Origin: CAVQZC01 sp963718315
GTDB taxonomy: Bacteria > Actinomycetota > Thermoleophilia > Gaiellales > JAICJC01
Length of the DNA: 64,000 bases
Direction of reading: 5' to 3'
Assembly (NCBI GenBank): GCA_963718315.1
Contig: CAVQZC010000013.1
Span: 310,001-374,000, forward strand
Program-made: the position numbers and the translations under genes
Shown: piece after piece, positions 1-7,979 of the stretch
How positions within the stretch are numbered: the first letter of the stretch is position 1
Layout of the letters: every line of letters starts with the position of its first letter
Notes under the pieces: model-generated
Databases searched by the model: none
Seen by the model: only the letters and a program-made list of their open reading frames with translations
Told to the model about the DNA's origin: nothing

Positions 1-836
1 TCGATGTTCTCCAGAGCCGGCCCGGAGAAGACGGCGTGCGTTGCACACGCGAACACCCGGGTGGCGCCGTGGTCGATCAGCGCCTGGCCGCCGGCGCACA
101 GCGTGCCCGCGGTATCGATGATGTCGTCGATCACGATGCACACCTTGCCGCTCACGCGCCCGATCACGTTGGTGACCTCGGCGACCTGCTGCTCGGGCCG
201 CTCCTTGGTGATCAGCGCGAAGCCGGCGCCCAGCATCTCGGAGAACTTCTTGGCCAGCTTCGCCCGGCCGGCGTCGCCCGAGACGACAACGACATCCTCG
301 GGCAGGACGTCGCCGACCAGCAGCCTGAAATGCTCCGCCAGCAGCGGCACCGCCGTCATGTGGTCGACGGGGATCTTGAAGAAGCCCTGCACCTGACCGG
401 CGTGCAGGTCCATCGTCAGCACCCGATCGGCGCCTGACGCCTCGATCATGTCGGCGACCAGCTTGGAGGTGATCGGCTCGCGAGGGGCGCTCTTCTTGTC
501 CTGCCGCGAGTACGGATACCAGGGCATGACCGCCGTGATCCGCTTGGCCGAGGCCAGCCGGGCCGCGTTGATCATGATCAGCAGCTCCATCAGCGAGTCG
601 TTCGTCGGCGAGGAGCACGACTGGACGATGAACACGTCGGCGCCGCGGATCGACTCCTCGTAGCGGACGTAGACCTCGCCGTTGGTGAACGTCTTCAGCG
701 TCGACTGGCCGAGCTCGATGCCCAGGTGCTCGGCGATCCGCTCGCCCAGGGCGGGGTTCGACCGCCCGCTGAACAGCATCAGCCGCTTGTGCGGCGTCCG
801 CTCCATCCAGGTGACGTGCTCCGCCAGCGTGCTCAC
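1..836 (-). CDS. prs: Ribose-phosphate pyrophosphokinase, C-terminus cut by window edge
   Basis: Makes PRPP from ribose 5-phosphate and ATP, the precursor of nucleotides and of histidine in this window. About 278 codons are visible. Family motifs seen: FSGRSNPALGERIAEHLGI near the start, NGEVYVRYEESIRG, MPWYPYSRQDKK, the metal/PRPP region DLHAGQVQGFF, and the PRPP loop VIDDIIDTAGT. The start is uncertain: the GTG at 836 gives a family-like N-terminus (STLAEH..), but the frame stays open upstream and no clear Shine-Dalgarno is present. It lies 52 bases downstream of glmU on the same strand, the usual glmU-prs pair. The C-terminal end lies outside the window. Confidence 0.93.
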   Translation of the reverse strand, partial: MSTLAEHVTWMERTPHKRLMLFSGRSNPALGERIAEHLGIELGQSTLKTFTNGEVYVRYEESIRGADVFIVQSCSSPTNDSLMELLIMINAARLASAKRITAVMPWYPYSRQDKKSAPREPITSKLVADMIEASGADRVLTMDLHAGQVQGFFKIPVDHMTAVPLLAEHFRLLVGDVLPEDVVVVSGDAGRAKLAKKFSEMLGAGFALITKERPEQQVAEVTNVIGRVSGKVCIVIDDIIDTAGTLCAGGQALIDHGATRVFACATHAVFSGPALENI

Positions 837-888
837 ACGAACCGATGCCGCCGGCACGGTTGGGAACAGCGGGATCGGGGTCTCCGGG

Positions 889-2220
889 TTAGCGACGACG
901 TCGTCGAGCATATCCCTCGATATTGGTTTGTTTGGCCCTGGCAATTCCGAGGGCTTCGGGTGGAATGTCGTCGGTGATGGTCGATCCGGCACCAGTCCAC
1001 GCTCCGTCTCCAATCGTCACTGGAGCGACGAACACATTGTCACAGGACGTACGGACGTCCCGGCCGATGATCGTGCGGTTCTTCGATCGGCCGTCGTAGT
1101 TGGCGGTGATCGCCCCAGCTCCGATGTTGCTGCCTTGTCCGATCTCGGCATCCCCAATATACGAAAGATGGGGCACTTTCGCACCCTCTCCGAGGCTCGA
1201 ATTCTTCATTTCCACGAACGTGCCGGCCTTCGCCCGGGGTCCCAGCCGCGTGCCCGGGCGCAGATAACAGAACGGACCGACCAGAGCTTCCTCGCCGATC
1301 TCCGAGTCGACGACCACCGCGTGAGGGCCAACGACGGCCCCGCTCCTGACGGCGGTCGCCCCTCGCAGCACCGTGAAGGGCTGGATCTGGGCGTCGGGCT
1401 CGATGGTCACGTTGGCCTCGATGAACGTCGAGGCCGGATCGACGATCGTCACGCCGGCCAGCATGTGGCCGGTGTTGATCCGCTCGCGCAGCACGCTGGT
1501 GGCCTCGGCCAGGTCGACACGCGTGTTCACGCCGTGGGCGATCCGCGCGTCGGGGTGGCGGTGGGCAACGACGATCTCGCCGGCCTCCACGAGCAGGCCG
1601 ACGACGTCGGTCAGGTACAGCTCGCCCTGGTCGTTGTCGGTGGTCAGCCGGCCCAGCGACGTCCACAGGTGGGCGGCGTCGAACGCGTAGATCCCCGAGT
1701 TGACCTCGGTCAGCTCGCGTTCGGCCGGGGTCGCGTCGCGCAGCTCGACGATCCGCTGAACCGAGCCGTCGGCGCCGCGCACGATGCGCCCGAAGTCAGC
1801 GCCGGTGCGGTCGTCTCGCTCGATCGTGAGCACGGCAGCCGCCGCCCCGGCATCGCGGCGCGCGGCGAGCAGCTCGGTCAGCGGCTCGGGCTCGAGCAGC
1901 GCCGTGTCGGCGTAGACGACGAGAACGTCGCCCTCGAATCCGGCCAGCGTCTCGGCCGCGCAGCGAACGGCGTCACCCGTGCCGCGCGGCTCCGGCTGCA
2001 CCACCGCGCTCGCCGACTCGGGCAGCAGCTCGGCGATCTGCGGGGCGTCCGGTGGGACGACGACCAGGGTCGGCTCCGCGCCCAGCGGTGCAACGGCGTC
2101 GAGCACCCACTCCAGCAGCGGCCGGCCGCACGCCGGGTGGAGCACCTTGGGCAGGGAGGAGCGCATCCGGGTCCCCAGTCCGCCGGCGAGGATCAGGCAA
2201 GCGAGTGAGCGATCTGTCAT
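889..2220 (-). CDS. glmU: Bifunctional UDP-N-acetylglucosamine pyrophosphorylase / glucosamine-1-phosphate N-acetyltransferase
   Basis: Last two steps to UDP-GlcNAc, precursor of peptidoglycan and cell-wall glycans. 443 residues, at the short end of the family. The N-terminal nucleotidyltransferase begins LILAGGLGTRMRSSLPKVLHP, the GxGTRM..PK signature. The C-terminal half is a left-handed beta-helix of hexapeptide repeats with GTFVEMKNS, LSYIGDAEIG and the acetyltransferase-typical NYDG. It ends in an Arg-rich tail. The start is the ATG at 2220. It lies between the tRNA-Gln gene and prs. Confidence 0.96.
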   Translation of the reverse strand: MTDRSLACLILAGGLGTRMRSSLPKVLHPACGRPLLEWVLDAVAPLGAEPTLVVVPPDAPQIAELLPESASAVVQPEPRGTGDAVRCAAETLAGFEGDVLVVYADTALLEPEPLTELLAARRDAGAAAAVLTIERDDRTGADFGRIVRGADGSVQRIVELRDATPAERELTEVNSGIYAFDAAHLWTSLGRLTTDNDQGELYLTDVVGLLVEAGEIVVAHRHPDARIAHGVNTRVDLAEATSVLRERINTGHMLAGVTIVDPASTFIEANVTIEPDAQIQPFTVLRGATAVRSGAVVGPHAVVVDSEIGEEALVGPFCYLRPGTRLGPRAKAGTFVEMKNSSLGEGAKVPHLSYIGDAEIGQGSNIGAGAITANYDGRSKNRTIIGRDVRTSCDNVFVAPVTIGDGAWTGAGSTITDDIPPEALGIARAKQTNIEGYARRRRR

Positions 2221-2242
2221 CGGGAGGGTCGTGAGGCGGAAG

Positions 2243-2313
2243 CTGGGGCGCCTGGATTCGAACCAGGGATCACGGGACCAAAACCCGTTGCCTTACCACT
2301 TGGCCACGCCCCA
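2243..2313 (-). tRNA. tRNA-Gln (anticodon UUG)
   Basis: 71 bases that fold as a cloverleaf. The acceptor stem TGGGGCG pairs with CGCCCCA, discriminator G. The D-stem is GCC/GGC, the anticodon stem ACGGG/CCCGT with loop TTTTGGT (anticodon TTG), and the T-stem CCTGG/CCAGG with loop TTCGAAT. The 3' CCA is not encoded. A TATACT box 21 bases upstream suggests its own promoter. Confidence 0.95.
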
Positions 2314-2334
2314 CCGGCCGCGTCGGGCGCTGCG

Positions 2335-2340
2335 AGTATA
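2335..2340 (-). promoter_or_regulatory. -10 box (TATACT) of the tRNA-Gln gene
   Basis: TATACT on the minus strand, ending 21 bases before the mature tRNA 5' end. No convincing -35 hexamer is visible. Confidence 0.45.
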
Positions 2341-2364
2341 GGCGCTCGGCGCGACGAGCTTTCC

Positions 2365-2488
2365 AGATCGTTGATTCCAAAGACGTGTGATGACTGGGCG
2401 AGCGAAGCGACCCGGATGATTCGAGGGCGAAGCCCTCGGGTCAGCCGAGGTCGCGACCAGTCGCGCACGGATTTGGAATCACCGATCT
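2365..2488. repeat. 124-bp palindromic element with 17-bp terminal inverted repeats
   Basis: Left arm AGATCGTTGATTCCAAA (2365-2381) and right arm (2472-2488) are inverted copies with 16 of 17 bases matching, followed inward by CGTG and GACTGG on both arms. The core is a perfect hairpin CGAGGGC-GAA-GCCCTCG. The right end overlaps the stop codon of the next gene. It looks like a REP or MITE-type element or a long structured terminator; no second full copy was found in the window. Confidence 0.6.
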
Positions 2489-2864
2489 ATGTCCGGCGGA
2501 GGTCGCCCAGCAGCACGAGCGCCAGGATCACCAACAGCCCTGCCGCGACGATCGCGACCAGCAGGAACAAGCCGAACAGTGCGGGCAGGACGATCGCCGC
2601 CACCGCCTGAGACATCGCCACGATCCAGAGCGGCCGCCGCACCGACTGTGGCACGCGGTTTCGAATCCAGAAGTAGCCCAGGACGACGGCCACCGCGAAC
2701 ACCGGCAAGATCAGCTTGTACCCGAGATGCCAGGCGACCAGCGACTCGACGATCCCGACCGCTACCGCGAGCTTTACCGAGTTCTGGCGGAGCCAGCGCG
2801 ACGGGCTGCGGCTCGGCTTCTGCTCGAGCACGCGGGGGTCGGATGACACGTTCCAATCAGCCAT
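2487..2864 (-). CDS. Small membrane protein, unknown function
   Basis: 125 residues. A polar N-terminus of about 30 residues rich in Arg/Ser/Pro is followed by hydrophobic stretches near residues 30-48, 50-66, 78-92 and 94-119, so about four membrane segments; the last two may be one hairpin. It ends in a basic DLRRT. I recognise no family. The start at 2864 is supported by TACACT ending exactly 6 bases upstream, the leaderless geometry seen repeatedly here. It lies between ispE (16 bases upstream) and the tRNA gene, where Bacillus has unrelated genes. Confidence 0.7.
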   Translation of the reverse strand: MADWNVSSDPRVLEQKPSRSPSRWLRQNSVKLAVAVGIVESLVAWHLGYKLILPVFAVAVVLGYFWIRNRVPQSVRRPLWIVAMSQAVAAIVLPALFGLFLLVAIVAAGLLVILALVLLGDLRRT

Positions 2865-2870
2865 GCTTGA

Positions 2871-2876
2871 AGTGTA
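2871..2876 (-). promoter_or_regulatory. -10 box (TACACT), leaderless start of the small membrane protein
   Basis: TACACT-TCAAGC-ATG on the minus strand: 6 bases between the box and the start codon. Overlaps the tail of ispE. Confidence 0.5.
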
Positions 2877-2880
2877 CTTC

Positions 2881-3669
2881 CTACCTGGGCCCAGTCGCGA
2901 GGGCGCCGGGGATACCGGCGGCCACCCGCTCGGCGTCGCCCAGGTCGCGGAAGATCCCGAACACGGTGGGGCCGCTCCCGCTGACAGCAGCGGCCAGCGC
3001 GCCGGCCGCCCGCAGCTCGTCCAGCCGGTCCCGCAGCTCGGGTCGCAGCTCGAGCGCCGCGGCCTCGAGGTCGTTGGCGACGAGCCGGGCGATGCCGTCG
3101 GCATCGCGGGCGGTATGGACGCCGCGCACGAGCGCGCCCTCCTCCGCCGCGAAGTACGGGTTGGGCGTGCAGCGCGCGTAGACCTCGGCCGTCGACAGGC
3201 CAACCGGGTCGGGGACGAGGACGACGCCGAACGATCGCGGCAGCTCGAGCAGCGGCGCCAGCCGGTCGCCGCGCCCGGTGCCCATCGCGACCTCGAGCCC
3301 GGAGAGGAAGAACGGGACGTCCGACCCCAGCTCGCGGGCCATCCGGTAGAGCTCGTTCGGCTCGCGCCCGACTCCGAGCGCCCTCAGCACCGCCGCAGCG
3401 TCTGACGACCCGCCGCCGAGCCCCGCGGCGACCGGGATGCGCTTCTCGATCCGCACCCGGCGGGTCTCACCCAGCAGGTCGAGCGCGCCGCGCACCAGCG
3501 TGTCGGCCTCGAAGCCCTCCACGACTGTCGCATCGGCAGGCTCGATCTCGAGCACGTCGGCGAGCCCCAGCGCGACGAACACGGTGACGACGCGGTGGAA
3601 CCCGTCGCTGCGCCGCCCACCGACGCGCAGGCAGAGGTTGATCTTGGCCGGCGCCTCGACCCGGATCAC
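2881..3669 (-). CDS. ispE: 4-diphosphocytidyl-2-C-methyl-D-erythritol kinase
   Basis: ATP-dependent kinase of the MEP isoprenoid pathway (GHMP kinase family), 262 residues. Visible motifs: the N-terminal substrate loop APAKINLCLRVGGRRSDGFH and the GHMP glycine-rich ATP loop PVAAGLGGGSSDAA near residue 85. A C-terminal GHMP motif AAVSGSGPTVFG follows. Starts at a GTG directly after the rsmA stop codon (TAA-GTG), so the two are translationally coupled. rsmA-ispE adjacency is widespread in Gram-positive bacteria. Confidence 0.95.
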   Translation of the reverse strand: MIRVEAPAKINLCLRVGGRRSDGFHRVVTVFVALGLADVLEIEPADATVVEGFEADTLVRGALDLLGETRRVRIEKRIPVAAGLGGGSSDAAAVLRALGVGREPNELYRMARELGSDVPFFLSGLEVAMGTGRGDRLAPLLELPRSFGVVLVPDPVGLSTAEVYARCTPNPYFAAEEGALVRGVHTARDADGIARLVANDLEAAALELRPELRDRLDELRAAGALAAAVSGSGPTVFGIFRDLGDAERVAAGIPGALATGPR

Positions 3670-4443
3670 TTACAGCAGCTCCAGGAACTGCTCCGGCGCC
3701 AGCGCCTCGGCGCGCAATGCCGCGTACCGCTCTGGAGGCGGCGGCAGTCCGGCCAGCGCCAGCGAGTTTGCCAGCGTCTTGCGGCGGTGGGCAAACGCAC
3801 CCCGGACGACCACGCTGAGCTGCTCCCACTGGGGGCCGAACACGAAGCCCGGGCGGCGCCGGTAGGCGACCAGGGCGGAGTCGACGTTCGGCTCGGGGAC
3901 GAACACCCGGCGCGACACGGCCCGCCGCCCGGTCCGCTCACAGGCAAGCTGCACCAGCACCGAGACGGCGCCGTAGGCGCGGGTGCCGGGTGCGGCGAAC
4001 AGCCGCTCGGCGATCTCCTTCTGCACCATCACGCACGAGCGCTCGACCAGCGGCAGGCACCTCATGATCACCGGCGTCGCCACGCTGTAAGGCAGGTTCG
4101 CCACCAGCACCGTCGGTGGCGGAGTCAGCAACTCCAGGTCGATCCGCACCGCGTCCTCGAACCGCAGCGCGACGTTGTCCAGGCCGGCAAGAGTCTGCTC
4201 CAGCGCCGGGCCCAGGCGGCGGTCGATCTCGACCGCGTGGACCAGCGCGACGTGCTCGGCCAGCCATCGGGTCAGCACGCCCAGCCCAGGCCCGACCTCG
4301 AGGGCGACGTCCGCCGAGTCGAGCTCCGCCAGCCGGCCGATGATCCCGAGCACGTTGTCGTCGATCAGGAAGTTCTGCCCCAGCTCGCGGTCGGGGACGA
4401 CCCCGAACTCCTGCAACCGGGCAAGCGTGACCTGGCGGGTCAT
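3670..4443 (-). CDS. rsmA: 16S rRNA dimethyladenosine transferase
   Basis: Dimethylates A1518/A1519 of 16S rRNA (KsgA family). 257 residues from the ATG at 4443. The upstream in-frame extension would run through the end of tatD and is rejected. Motifs: GQNFLID, the SAM motif LEVGPGLGVLT, the acidic VEID after it, and the catalytic NLPYS (motif IV, usual NLPY). The ATG overlaps the tatD stop (ATGA), so it is coupled to tatD. Confidence 0.95.
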   Translation of the reverse strand: MTRQVTLARLQEFGVVPDRELGQNFLIDDNVLGIIGRLAELDSADVALEVGPGLGVLTRWLAEHVALVHAVEIDRRLGPALEQTLAGLDNVALRFEDAVRIDLELLTPPPTVLVANLPYSVATPVIMRCLPLVERSCVMVQKEIAERLFAAPGTRAYGAVSVLVQLACERTGRRAVSRRVFVPEPNVDSALVAYRRRPGFVFGPQWEQLSVVVRGAFAHRRKTLANSLALAGLPPPPERYAALRAEALAPEQFLELL

Positions 4444-5168
4444 CGCGGCAGTCGGAAGACCCGGTCGGCGTTGCGGTCGATCTGCGCGGCCAGCACGGCC
4501 GGATCGACTGCCCGCTCCGTCGCCAGGCACTCCAGCGTCAGCATCACGTTGGCCGGGGTGTTCCGCTTGCCCCGATGCGGCACCGGCGTCAGGTAGGGCG
4601 AGTCGGTCTCGGCCAGCAGGCGGTCGGCGGGTACGACCCGCGCGGCCGCGCGCAGCTCCGGCGCGGCGGGGTAGGTGACGTTGCCGGCGAACGAGCAGTA
4701 GTAATCCCGCTCCAGCGCGTCCGACAGCCGGTCGACGGTCGAGAAGCAGTGCAGCACCACGGGCACGGTCACGTCCTTCAGCATCGCGAAGGTGTCGTCG
4801 CCGGCGTCGCGGGTGTGGATGACCAGCGGCAGGTCGGCCTCCTGTGCCAGCTCGATCTGCGACTCGAACAGCCGCCGCTGCGCATCGCGAGGCGCGTAGT
4901 CACGGTAGTAGTCGAGCCCGCATTCCCCCACTGCCACCACCCGGTGGTGGCCGAGCAGCGGCCGCAGCTCCTCGAGGTCGACGGCGTTGCCCGCCTCGTG
5001 CGGATGGAAGCCCACCGCCGCCACGACCTCGGACAGCCGCTCCGCCAGATCCACCGCCTGGCCGCGGCCGATGGTGACGATCCGGGACACGCCCGCCGAC
5101 CCGGCGGCGGCGACCAGCTCCTCCGGCGTCCCGTCGCACATCTCGAGATGCGCGTGGGTGTCAATCAT
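4440..5168 (-). CDS. tatD: TatD family metal-dependent hydrolase/DNase
   Basis: 242 residues, TIM-barrel metallohydrolase of the TatD family (3'-5' exonuclease / D-aminoacyl-tRNA-related activities are known in the family). Metal ligands are visible in order: DTHAHLE (HxH) at the N-terminus, the GECGLDYY Glu, HTRDAG, HCFS, and ETDSPYL. The start at 5168 (MIDTHAHLE) is chosen because HxH is normally within ten residues of the start and AGAAAG lies close upstream. A longer frame reaching 5246 is possible but would add a low-complexity Ala-rich tail. Confidence 0.92.
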   Translation of the reverse strand: MIDTHAHLEMCDGTPEELVAAAGSAGVSRIVTIGRGQAVDLAERLSEVVAAVGFHPHEAGNAVDLEELRPLLGHHRVVAVGECGLDYYRDYAPRDAQRRLFESQIELAQEADLPLVIHTRDAGDDTFAMLKDVTVPVVLHCFSTVDRLSDALERDYYCSFAGNVTYPAAPELRAAARVVPADRLLAETDSPYLTPVPHRGKRNTPANVMLTLECLATERAVDPAVLAAQIDRNADRVFRLPR

Positions 5169-5274
5169 CTTTCTAGGAACTGGTTCCAGAATGCCCGGCT
5201 GTTGCGGCTGGTTCGCGACGGCGGCGGCAGCGTCCCACGCCGCCACCGCCGCGCCCTGCGCCTCACGACGCCGC

Positions 5275-6780
5275 TCATCCTGAAACCCGTTCTTTGGGGA
5301 ACAGCTGATCGGGCTGCACCACCCGCGTCCCCGCGGCGGTCAGCCCCAGCGCGGCGCGATCCCAGCCGACCGCGTCGGGCTCGCCGACGGCCTGCAGGAT
5401 CTTGGCGGCTGCGGCCGGGATGACCGGGTGTAGCAGGACGGCCAGGGCCCTGACCGTGTCGACCAGCGTGTACAGGGTCTCGTCCAGGCGCTTCGCGTCA
5501 GCCTCCTGGTCGCTGCGCGCCAGCGCCCATGGTTGCCGCTCCTCGACGAACCGGTTGGCGGTGCGGACGAGGCCCCAGATCTCCTCGAGGGCGCCGGTCA
5601 GGTCGTAGTTGGCCAGGCGTGCGGCGACGCTGTCGTGCACCGGCTCCAGCGCGTTCACCCCTTCCGGGACGGTGCCGCCGCGATAGCGCTCGACCATCGC
5701 CAGGGATCGCGAGACGAGGTTGCCGAGGTCGTTCGCGAGCTCGCCCTCGTAGCGGCGCTGGATGCCCTCCCAGGTGACGTCACCGTCCTGCCCCCACTGC
5801 ACCTCGCGGAGCAGGTAGAAGCGCAGGGCGTCAGCCCCCAGGCGCTCGATCACCTCGAACGGGTCGATCACGTTTCCCAGCGTCTTGCTCATCTTCTGGC
5901 CGGCGCTGGTGAAGTAGCCGTGGACGAACAGCCCGTGAGGCGGCTCATACCCGGCGGCCAGCAGCATGGCCGGCCAGACGATCCCGTGGAGCCGCAGGAT
6001 GTCCTTCGCCATCAGGTGCAGGTTCGTGGGCCAGAACTCCCCGGTGACGTCCCGGCCGAGGCCGTACTCGAGCGCCGTGCGGTAGTTGAGCAGGGCGTCC
6101 ACCCACACGTAGATGGTCTGCTCCGGCTCCCACGGCACCGGCACGCCCCAGCTCACCGTCGCCCGGCTGAACGAGACGTCCTCGAGCCCACCCGCGATCA
6201 GCGAGCGCGCCTCGTTGTAGCGGGCGCGGGGGCGGACGAACTCGGTGTGCTCGTCGTACAGCTCGAGCAGCCGCGGCGCCCACTTCGTGAGCGGGAAGAA
6301 CCAGTTGCGCTCCTCCACCCACTCCGCCTGCTTGTTGGGATGCAGCGGGCAGTAGTTGCCCGGCTGGATCAGGTCGGACTCGCTGTAGAAGACCTCGCAC
6401 GAGCTGCAGTAGAGGCCGGCGTAGGTGCCCTCATAGAGCTCCCCGCGGTCCTTCAGGAGCTGCACGAAGTCCTGGACACGGCGCTCGTGCTCGGGGTCGG
6501 TGGTGCGGATGAAGAAGTCGTGGGAGGACTCGAGCGCCTCGCTGAGCGCCCGGAATCGCGCGGACATGATGTCGCAGAATTCCTTCGGCGGGAGACCCGC
6601 GTCGTCGGCCGCGCGAGCGATGTTGACACCGTGCTCGTCGGTGCCCGTCAGGAAGAAGACATCCTCGCCGCGTTGCCTGCGGTGACGTGCGATGACGTCG
6701 CCCGCGACGGTCGTGTACGCGTGTCCCAGATGGGGGTCCGAGTTGACGTAGTAAATAGGTGTTGTGACAGAGAAGGACAT
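5275..6780 (-). CDS. metG: Methionyl-tRNA synthetase
   Basis: Charges tRNA-Met. 501 residues from the ATG at 6780; a TTG two codons earlier is possible. Class I signatures are HLGH in TPIYYVNSDPHLGHAYTT near residue 15 and KMSKT in GQKMSKTLGNVIDP. A zinc-knuckle insertion has CSSC then CPLH, so a His may stand in for the last Cys. The C-terminal tRNA-binding/EMAP-like extension of longer MetRS proteins is absent. First gene of the leftward metG-tatD-rsmA-ispE run, divergent from the AbrB-like gene. No T-box leader is visible in the 82 bases between. Confidence 0.96.
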   Translation of the reverse strand: MSFSVTTPIYYVNSDPHLGHAYTTVAGDVIARHRRQRGEDVFFLTGTDEHGVNIARAADDAGLPPKEFCDIMSARFRALSEALESSHDFFIRTTDPEHERRVQDFVQLLKDRGELYEGTYAGLYCSSCEVFYSESDLIQPGNYCPLHPNKQAEWVEERNWFFPLTKWAPRLLELYDEHTEFVRPRARYNEARSLIAGGLEDVSFSRATVSWGVPVPWEPEQTIYVWVDALLNYRTALEYGLGRDVTGEFWPTNLHLMAKDILRLHGIVWPAMLLAAGYEPPHGLFVHGYFTSAGQKMSKTLGNVIDPFEVIERLGADALRFYLLREVQWGQDGDVTWEGIQRRYEGELANDLGNLVSRSLAMVERYRGGTVPEGVNALEPVHDSVAARLANYDLTGALEEIWGLVRTANRFVEERQPWALARSDQEADAKRLDETLYTLVDTVRALAVLLHPVIPAAAAKILQAVGEPDAVGWDRAALGLTAAGTRVVQPDQLFPKERVSG

Positions 6781-6795
6781 GCTCAAAACCGCTTG

Positions 6796-6824
6796 TTGGC
6801 AAATCAGCCGGTGGTCAGTATGCT
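6796..6824 (+). promoter_or_regulatory. Sigma-70-type promoter of the AbrB-like gene
   Basis: TTGGCA (6796-6801), 17-base spacer, TATGCT (6819-6824). It gives a leader of about 30 bases before the Shine-Dalgarno GGAGGGG at 6852. This is one of the best -35/-10 pairs in the window, and this gene is leadered. Confidence 0.65.
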
Positions 6825-6862
6825 GCGAGGCATCCTACCGTTGGGGTTGTCTGGAGGGGACC

Positions 6863-7162
6863 ATGGCAAGGCCGAGCACGGAAGCAGGACCAAGGACCCT
6901 CGAAGGCACCCGGGCCGGAGGGGTTGTCCGGAGGGTCGACGAACTCGGGCGGATCGTCATCCCCGTCGAGATTCGCAAGCGATTCGGTATCCGGCAGCAC
7001 GACCCGCTGGAGATCAGCGTGCGTGGTGACTCGGTTGTGCTGTCGAAACCGCGCACCTCGTGTGTGTTCTGCGGATCGAGCAAAGCGCTGCAGCCGTTCA
7101 AGGAACGGCAGGTGTGCGGCGACTGCCTGACGCTGCTGCGCCAGGACGTCGTCCGAGCCTGA
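6863..7162 (+). CDS. AbrB/SpoVT-type transition-state regulator with C-terminal zinc ribbon
   Basis: 99 residues. The N-terminal swapped-hairpin AbrB domain is unmistakable: GVVRRVDELGRIVIPVEIRK, then GIRQHDPLEISVRGDSVVL. The C-terminus carries CVFCGSS..CGDC, a CxxC-x(n)-CxxC zinc ribbon like that of clostridial AbrB proteins and unlike Bacillus AbrB. DNA-binding dimer or tetramer expected. The start at 6863 is fixed by GGAGGGGACC-ATG; the longer frame from 6764 runs back through the promoter. Its position between metG and rsmI is the same as that of abrB in Bacillus. Confidence 0.9.
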   Translation: MARPSTEAGPRTLEGTRAGGVVRRVDELGRIVIPVEIRKRFGIRQHDPLEISVRGDSVVLSKPRTSCVFCGSSKALQPFKERQVCGDCLTLLRQDVVRA

Positions 7163-7169
7163 GCCGGCC

Positions 7170-7979
7170 TTAGCCGCGGCGCGGCCGGTACAGGCTCGAG
7201 CGCGGCAGCCCGGTGAGGCGGGCTGCGACTGCGGCGGCCCGCGACGGTCCCAGTGCGGCGGCCAGCTCGTCCAGCAGCGCCGGGTCCGGCGTCGGCGGCG
7301 CGGCGTCCGGGACTGCCTCCAGCACCAGCGTGATCTCGCCCTTCGGCGGCGCCTGCACGCGCTCGGCGAGCTCCTCCGCCGTGCCCCGCAGCACCTCCTC
7401 GTGGAGCTTCGTCAGCTCACGGCAGATCGCGAGGCGCCGCTGCGGGCCGCGCGCGGCCAGCGCCTGCAGCGTGGCGGGCAGCCGGCGCGGCGACTCGAAG
7501 CACACCACGGGCAGGCCGCTCTGGTCGAGCCGGTCGAGCAGCCGTCCGATCGGCGCATCGCCGCGGGGCAGGAAGCCGGCGAAGACGAAGCCCCCACCCG
7601 CCATGCCCGAGGCGACAAGCGCGGTGGTCACAGCCGACGGCCCCGGCAGCACCTCCACTCGCAGGTCGCGCTCCAGAGCCTCGGCGATCAGCCGGGCGCC
7701 GGGGTCGGAGACGGCGGGCATCCCGGCGTCGGTGAGAAGGCAGATGCGCTGCCCGCGCGCGACGCGGTCAAGCAGATCGGGTGCCCGCGCGGCCTCGTTG
7801 TGCTCGTGCAGTGCGACCAGCGGCGGCGACACCCCGTAGCGCTGGAGCAGCGTCCGCGACCGGCGGGTGTCCTCGCAGGCGGCCGCGTCGGCGCCGCGCA
7901 GCGCCTCGATCACCCGCGGTGTGACGTCGTCCAGGTTCCCGATCGGCGTCGCGCAAACCAGCAGCGCGCCGGAGCTCAT
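7170..7979 (-). CDS. rsmI: 16S rRNA (cytidine-1402-2'-O)-methyltransferase
   Basis: 2'-O-methylates C1402 in the decoding centre. 269 residues, tetrapyrrole-methylase fold. Seen: LLVCATPIGNLDDVTPRVIEAL at the N-terminus (broken here by position only), CEDTRRSRTLL, LTDAGMPAVSDPGARL and VLPGPSAVTTALVASG, then FAGFLPRG. Start ATG 7979 overlaps the stop of the upstream ROK kinase (ATGA). Convergent with the AbrB-like gene, 7 bases between stops. Confidence 0.95.
   Translation of the reverse strand: MSSGALLVCATPIGNLDDVTPRVIEALRGADAAACEDTRRSRTLLQRYGVSPPLVALHEHNEAARAPDLLDRVARGQRICLLTDAGMPAVSDPGARLIAEALERDLRVEVLPGPSAVTTALVASGMAGGGFVFAGFLPRGDAPIGRLLDRLDQSGLPVVCFESPRRLPATLQALAARGPQRRLAICRELTKLHEEVLRGTAEELAERVQAPPKGEITLVLEAVPDAAPPTPDPALLDELAAALGPSRAAAVAARLTGLPRSSLYRPRRG

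Noticed and set aside
682..2208. 508-residue plus-strand frame opposite glmU
   Set aside because: Low-complexity Arg/Gly/Asp composition typical of antisense frames in high-GC DNA; glmU is complete on the other strand.
6781..6862. Possible T-box or SAM riboswitch ahead of metG
   Set aside because: The gap is only 82 bases and holds the divergent AbrB promoter; no T-box sequence or specifier loop is visible.
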